DNA from: Ctenosaura bakeri
Taxonomy: Eukaryota > Chordata > Lepidosauria > Squamata > Iguanidae
Direction: 5' to 3'
Assembly (NCBI GenBank): GCA_948474755.1
Contig: CAOLHI010001434.1
Span: 62,001 to 126,000 of the forward strand
DNA length: 64,000 bases
Positions 58,755 through 64,000 of the stretch are shown in pieces. A model generated the notes under the pieces. It ran no database searches. It worked only from the letters and a program-made list of their open reading frames with translations, and was not told the DNA's origin. Every line of letters starts with the position of its first letter. Positions within the stretch are counted from its first letter, which is position 1. A program made the translations under genes and the position numbers.

Positions 58755-61245
58755 ACATAATTTGTCACAGGTGATACAAATAGAAATTAATAGAAATTTT
58801 CAACCATAACAGTGATATAAGCATCATTGCCAGCCAATGAAATACAAATCTGCTCAAGGGGAGATCAGTTAGAAAAGGAAAAGGAGTGGAGAACGTAATT
58901 AAGAAATTTTTGCCTAGGAGCTGTATATAAGGGACATTGGAGTAGATAGTGTTGGATGTCTCCACTTCCCCGGACTCACAAATGCAGTCTTTGGTGGACA
59001 GGAATATTGTCTTATCTTCCCTTCAGACAGGCAGATGGCATACACTGAAAACTTAAAGCTGTGAACGCTTTTTTGAGTGGAGCAAAGGTAAGGTTAAAAA
59101 AAAATATTGCTCCATTTCAAAAGATGTTTTATATAATGGGTACCATAAAGAATATGCTGTTTGAGAGAGCATGTGTAGGTCCCCCCATTTAGAAGCAAGG
59201 TAAATTTTCTCTTTCACCAGTTGTTTAATTCTTTTGGGAGAATAGATAGGTAAGGCTTCTAAATTAATCCTATAATGGTGAAGTATTGTCCTTACTGAAT
59301 TTTTTCAGGAGCTTTGGGAGAGGGATTGTAATTGCTCTAGAAAGCATTTTTTAGGAAGCCGGGTGTCACTCATAATAGCCAGCTTCAGACAACATAGGGC
59401 TAAAGCCACATACACAGCAGCTTGTAGAGAGGTTAACCCAGTTTCAGCCCTTAAAAGGGAAGCGGAGGTGCCTTTTGAGACAGCCACAATAAAGATTTCA
59501 AAAAAGTATTTTGCACAGTTTCTAACAGGAAGATGTTCTCATATCTCCAGATCTCTGCACCATACAATAATTGTGGAATATTTTTTTTCTGGAAGACCTT
59601 GACAGTAGAAGCAACCAAATTCCCCCCGTAATATCTATAAAACCTCAGTAAGGAACTAATAGAATGGGAGGATTTTAGCTTATCTTTGTGGAAGTTAGTT
59701 TTCCATAACAATTTCAAGTTAAAATCCAAACTTAGGCCCTTTCCACACCAGGGTATTAAAACGGTGCAGAGCGACCTCCGACGGAGGTCATCTGCATCAT
59801 GGAGTGGATTGGGGTGGACTACTTTTTGTATTTCCGCACCTCAATCCACTCCGAAGTGACTGGAACTGGTGGCGTGGCATGTTTTTTAAAAACCTCTTTT
59901 CAGAGGTTTTTAAAAAAGCACGGAGCGCATAGCCCCGTGCAACTCCGTCGCTGAGCTCCCGTGCAGATTTGCAGGCACACACTAGTGCATGCCTGCTGAT
60001 CTGCCAGGGGTGTGCTTCTGGCTGGTGGAGAGCCTCTGCCAGCCGGAAGCCGCCATTTTGGACATCGGAGGACTGCAGAGCAGTGAGCTCGCACTACTCC
60101 GCATGGCAATGGACTTACCCGGCTACTGGTAAACTCCATTTAGTGCATTTCCCCCCGTTTCCCCCTCCATATGCGGAAAGGGCCCTAGATAAGGTTGCTG
60201 TTCTATGGGATTTGCATTGAATCTCCAACTGTGTGATTTTCTCTTCTTCCCAAAAGCCACTACTTTGGTTTAGAGTGGTTTGCTATTAACTGCTCTTTTA
60301 AACAAAAGACATTCAACTTCTTTAGAAGTCGCCACACCGCAATCAAGGTGGAAGAGATCAAAATTATGTCATCAGCATACAGGAGAACTGAGAGTTTAAC
60401 ATCTTGAATGGAAACTGGAAAACATTCTGGTCCAGTCAGTTCTTTGACAATATCATTTATATAAAAGTTGAATAAAAAGGGAGTCAAAAGATATCCCTGA
60501 TGAACTCCTCTATCTGTAGGGATAATATCAGATAAAAGACCATTTGCCCCGAGTCTAATCCTAAGGGAAATGGTAGCTAACTTTTGCCAGAGGTGATCTC
60601 TGTCAATAAGGTCAAAGGCAGAGCTGAAATCCACAAACACAGCAAAAAGTTCTTTTCTACCTTTGTGGAAGTATTTTTGGATCATGTGATGAAGGATGAA
60701 GCATTGATCAATCATAGATCTTCCCTTCATAAAACCTGCTTGTTCTGCAACAATAGCATTTTCAGTAGCCAACAGCTCCAACCTACTCAATAAGTATTTT
60801 GAATATAATTTAGACACTAAGTAACCTAATAGGCCTAAAAAAATTTGGGTAATCCTTGGAGCCTTTTCTATGAATGGGGACAACTATACTCACTCCCCAC
60901 CTCTGAGGGATTTTCCCATGTTGGTTAATATAGGTGAAAAGAGAAGCAAGGACTGGAGACCACCAACCAGGGTTTGATTTGAATAGTTCTCCAGGGAGCA
61001 TGTCTTCTTCAGGGGTTTTTTTTAGTAAGGAGGAAATTAATCAAGATGTTAATTTCATTGTGTGGTAATGGTTCCCATTCAGGGCAGCAAGAAAGCACAG
61101 GGATGACCAGACTGTAACTGGGCTTCAAAATGGACCCAAAGATAGACTGGTTGGAAAGGGAAAAGCAGTGAGCCTGCCATTGTGCAGAGGTAATTTGGTG
61201 GTCAGTAAAGTGGATGTGAGGGCATCTGGCTGTGACATCTGTCAC
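58755..61245 (-). mobile_element. LINE with reverse-transcriptase core, minus strand (clade uncertain)
   Basis: Reading down the minus strand, the frame 61001-60810 gives WWSPVLASLFTYINQHGKIP and SIVVPIHRKGSKD, a pre-RT block. The frame 60883-60260 (207 codons) is the RT core: SKLYSKYLLSRLE, EQAGFMKGRSMIDQCFILHH at residues 47-66, FVDFSSAFDLIDRDHLW with a catalytic Asp, GVHQGYLLTPFLFNFYIND, and YADD at residues 169-172 (60368-60379). Then come thumb remnants (59729-59451: LLYGAEIW, QNTFLKSLLWL) and LRAETGLTSLQA (59305-59487). A worn cysteine domain lies near 58965-58880. It matches the plus-strand LINE at 25190-25985. A 450 bp MITE lies inside it. The clade (Jockey-, Vingi- or R4-like) is unsettled; frame breaks make it inactive. 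Confidence 0.8.
59735..60184. mobile_element. Hairpin-rich, CpG-rich MITE, PIF/Harbinger-like, family 3
   Basis: A 450 bp element with GGCCCTTTCC at the left, GGAAAGGGCC at the right, and 3 bp flanks TTA (59732-59734) and CTA (60185-60187). Three hairpins stand in a row: GACCTCC/GGAGGTC (59773-59789), GGAGTGGATTGGGGTG with its complement at 59837-59852, and a perfect 16 bp stem TTTTTTAAAAACCTCT/AGAGGTTTTTAAAAAA (59882-59917) with a 4-nt loop. It has many CpG sites, unlike its surroundings. There is no coding capacity. It is inserted in the LINE at 58755-61245. Confidence 0.8.
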
Positions 61246-61409
61246 CCCATTGATTGCCAGGGTTGATTCAGCTGATCTCGCTGGCTAGGCTGGTGTCTCC
61301 TTCCTCCCTCACCTTATTGCCACTGGTGTTCCTTCCACATTACAGCATCTTTGGCCACTCCTGTGCCCTGCCTTCATCCTGGCCCACTGCCCTTGACTGG
61401 GTGGTGATT

Positions 61410-61460
<51 letters not shown>

Positions 61461-62882
61461 TGGAAGCTGTACTAATGCAGCAATGTTGTAACAGTGTGAC
61501 ATGTCAGTACACTATTGCATTTTTGCCCTATACTGTTTAAAAATGTATTTTTTAAAAAAAGTTTTGACTCAAAAGAGACATTTAAAATAAAAGGGGAGAG
61601 GTGATAGAAAGTGACCATGCCATGGGAGTCACTGAGGGAGAGACAAGGTGGTCATGCCCACAGCCTGCCCACTGCTGGATCCGCCATACAGGAAGAGCTA
61701 TCAAGAGCTATAACAGTACCGCAATACAGTGGCTGACAGGACTGAAATGCTATACAAAGCTCCTAGTGGAGATAAAATATATATATATATATATTGGAAA
61801 TGGAATATGGCAATTCAGCAATGCTTGGGGATGAGATAACAGCTGAACAGTGATGACATCATGTGAAAGCACAACTCCTGGATTGCTAACAACCCGCTGC
61901 TACAGTCTTATAGCAATGCCATGCAGAAAAGGCTTCAAATTGTTACTTTTGGGAAACTTTGGATCTTATGTGTTGTTATACTGTCAGGATATTAGAAGGT
62001 GGAGGAAATAAATAATATTGTATTTTCTTTTCTGACTGCCCTAAGTACTGCGCTTTAAAGTGCAAGGCATCTTATGTTTCCTCAGTTCCTCGATAAGTCA
62101 CCTGTATTTAGATTTTGAATTATCTAAGTAAACCATAAAAATTACTTAAATGTTATGCAGCCCTAGAAATTAATGGCTGAGTTCCCATGTCAGCTGTTGT
62201 ACATGGAGAATTAAAGAATTATCTGGTTTTAGAGACAGAAGGGAAAACAGTCTTTACCCTTTTGCTTGGAAAAATGATGCGGTTTTAGTTTATGGACCCA
62301 AATGACCGTTTATGAATATATGTTATAGCCCAGGCTTGGAAATAATGGACTTCGGTTTACTAGGTTTGCTGGCACCATGCTTTACCAATTCAGAAACTGG
62401 ATTGTCTGTTATTCTTTTTTTTTTTTTTAAAGGATCTCTATAAAGTACATCCATAGGATGGAACTACACATTGCACCTTATAGATGCTGCTGAAGATGAC
62501 ATCTCTTTGCACCCCTAGCAATGAAATGTGATTTCTTAGGGTGATGAGAAGAATGAAAAGGTGACACACATTTTATTGGGCTGGAAAGACCATAATTTGA
62601 TCCGCTGCAGCTTCAAGACAGCTTTGGTTTTGGATGGAGACCAGATCGCTGAAATCTATTGACCCACCTGCCTGTGATAACTGAAGCCCCTGTCAGAGTT
62701 GCTGATCTATGTGCCATACTGAGAAATGAAGTTGCTGCAATGTGTATGGCCTTTGTCTACATGGCCAACACTCTCTCTGGAATCCAGATATCTCAGGAAC
62801 ACTGATGGTTCTGTTGCTGGCCATGGGTCCAGTCCCCCATTCCTTTCTGAAAAGCCTGAGAATTCAGCAATGCAGTCCTATA
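61246..62882. other. No gene; TTG and AT microsatellites
   Basis: (TTG)n at 61409-61460 and (AT)n at 61777-61794. 61250-61400 is richer in GC, and 61480-61700 has repeat-like texture that I cannot assign. Confidence 0.4.
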
Positions 62883-64000
62883 CAGTGCCTTGTAGAAGTA
62901 TACCTCCCCTATTTTTTTTCACATTTTATTATGTTACAACCTGAAATTCAAATGATTGTAACAGGCATACTTAACAATGTGAAGGTGCACTTGTTGGTTA
63001 CATAACTGTTCATTCTCAGGAGTCATTACCTGTTAGAAACACTTTTGGTAGCAATTATCGTGTCAAGTCTTCTTGGGCAAACCTCTATCAACACATTGCA
63101 CATTGGGATGCCACAGTTGTTGCCTATTGTTCTTGGTAACATTCTTCCTGCTCTTTCAGCATGTATGAGGATCATTGATGAACATGAACTTCCAAGTCCT
63201 TCTACAGATTCTCAGAAAGATTTGAGGTCTGGGCTTGACTTGATCATTTGAAGACATTCAAGTTTATGTTTTTTAAATCACTCCAAGGTTATTATATTTA
63301 GAATCATTGTTATGCCAGAAGATGGAAGCCTCTGTCCTGGCCCTAGATCCCTTCTGGATTAAAAAGGAGTTATTTCTCTTGAATTGTTTCCCAGCCACCT
63401 TGGACTCAATCCTGACTAGTTTCCCAGTCCCTACCAGAGAAAGTTATCTTCAGAATGTGATGTTGCCATTACCATGTTTTACCATGTTTCACCATGGGGA
63501 TAGTTTTCTCAGAGAAATGAACACAGAAATCCACACACAGTGTTTTGTGCTAAAGCCAAAACACTGTGATCAATTTTGGTCTAATCAGACTAGAAAATAT
63601 TTTGCCCTATGTTATCCTTGACACCAATAATCCTTTCTGTGAACTACAAAGGTGCCTGCTTATGGGTTTGTTTCAGCATTGGCCTTCTTTTTGGTATTCT
63701 ACTGTAAAACCCAACTTTGGGAAGCATCCAGATCATAGTGCGCCAATGGACAGTTTTCCATATCTCAGCTACATATCTCTCTGTATTCTTCAAAGAAACC
63801 ATTAGGCTCTTGGTTTCTTTTCTGACTAATGCCCTCTTTACCTCATCACTGAATTTTTAGTGGCAGACATTCTCTAGAGACAGTTGTGGTTAAAGCATAT
63901 TCTTTCAATTTTATCATGATGGATTGAATTGTACTCTAGGAGATATTGATAGTTTGTTTTTGCTTTTTTCCCCAGAAAAAGGAATCCTGATTGATACTTC
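62883..64000 (-). mobile_element. Tc1-type DNA transposon, decayed, cut by the window end
   Basis: The element starts CAGTGCCTTGTAGAAGTATAC right after a TA dinucleotide (62881-62882), the Tc1/mariner target. The minus strand would encode the transposase: near 63597-63566 the complement reads (stop)-S-D-(stop)-T-K in place of WSDETK, the block around the second catalytic Asp of the DDE domain. The upstream stretch at 63190-63260 (AGATTCTCAGAAAGATTTGAGGTCTGGGCTTGACTTGATCATT) is the antisense of the conserved linker block. The transposase is full of stops. The other terminus lies beyond 64000, so its full length is unknown. Confidence 0.8.

Overview
The window is AT-rich vertebrate nuclear DNA with no intact protein-coding gene that I can support. 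Its repeats point to a squamate reptile, most likely a lizard: RTE-BovB LINEs, tRNA-headed SINEs with a BovB-type tail (Sauria SINE type), CR1, L2-like and L1 LINEs, and several palindromic GC-rich MITEs all lie in one 64 kb stretch. It reads as a gene desert or the inside of a very large intron. I cannot name the species.

Layout. 1-13 kb is mostly unique AT-rich DNA, with a decayed L2-like LINE (3.1-4.1 kb) split by a 201 bp MITE. 13-20 kb holds a 392 bp GC-rich MITE, a 1.2 kb unit bounded by ~93 bp inverted arms, an L1 3' end and an internally deleted BovB. 24-29 kb is a LINE cluster: two L2-like copies, the 3' end of a LINE whose clade I cannot settle, and a BovB. 30.9-31.8 kb is the one recognisable gene-derived sequence, a processed ARL8A-like pseudogene on the minus strand, split by a 420 bp MITE that duplicated a TTA leucine codon. 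32-46 kb holds two LTR-like blocks (one ~994 bp with a TATA-like box, a poly(A) signal and TG..CA ends), MITEs, a Sauria-type SINE and a BovB. 46-58 kb holds CR1, a second SINE, an L1 end, microsatellites and short palindromic repeats. 58.7-61.2 kb is a decayed LINE with a recognisable reverse-transcriptase core (YADD), itself split by a 450 bp hairpin-rich, CpG-rich MITE. From 62.9 kb to the window end is a decayed Tc1-type transposon.

How the pieces relate. The SINEs share their 3' tail with the BovB LINEs, as expected if BovB reverse transcriptase copied them. The MITEs at 3.5, 13.1, 31.0, 35.8, 57.6 and 59.7 kb fall into three sequence families, but share related termini (GGCCCTTTC type) and 3 bp target duplications, usually TTA or TAA. 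That fits one PIF/Harbinger-type transposase acting in trans; none is encoded here. The most interesting observations are the clean MITE insertion in the ARL8A-like retrocopy, and a 76-nt segment bounded by consensus splice sites that two copies of one MITE family share. I found no undescribed coding system.
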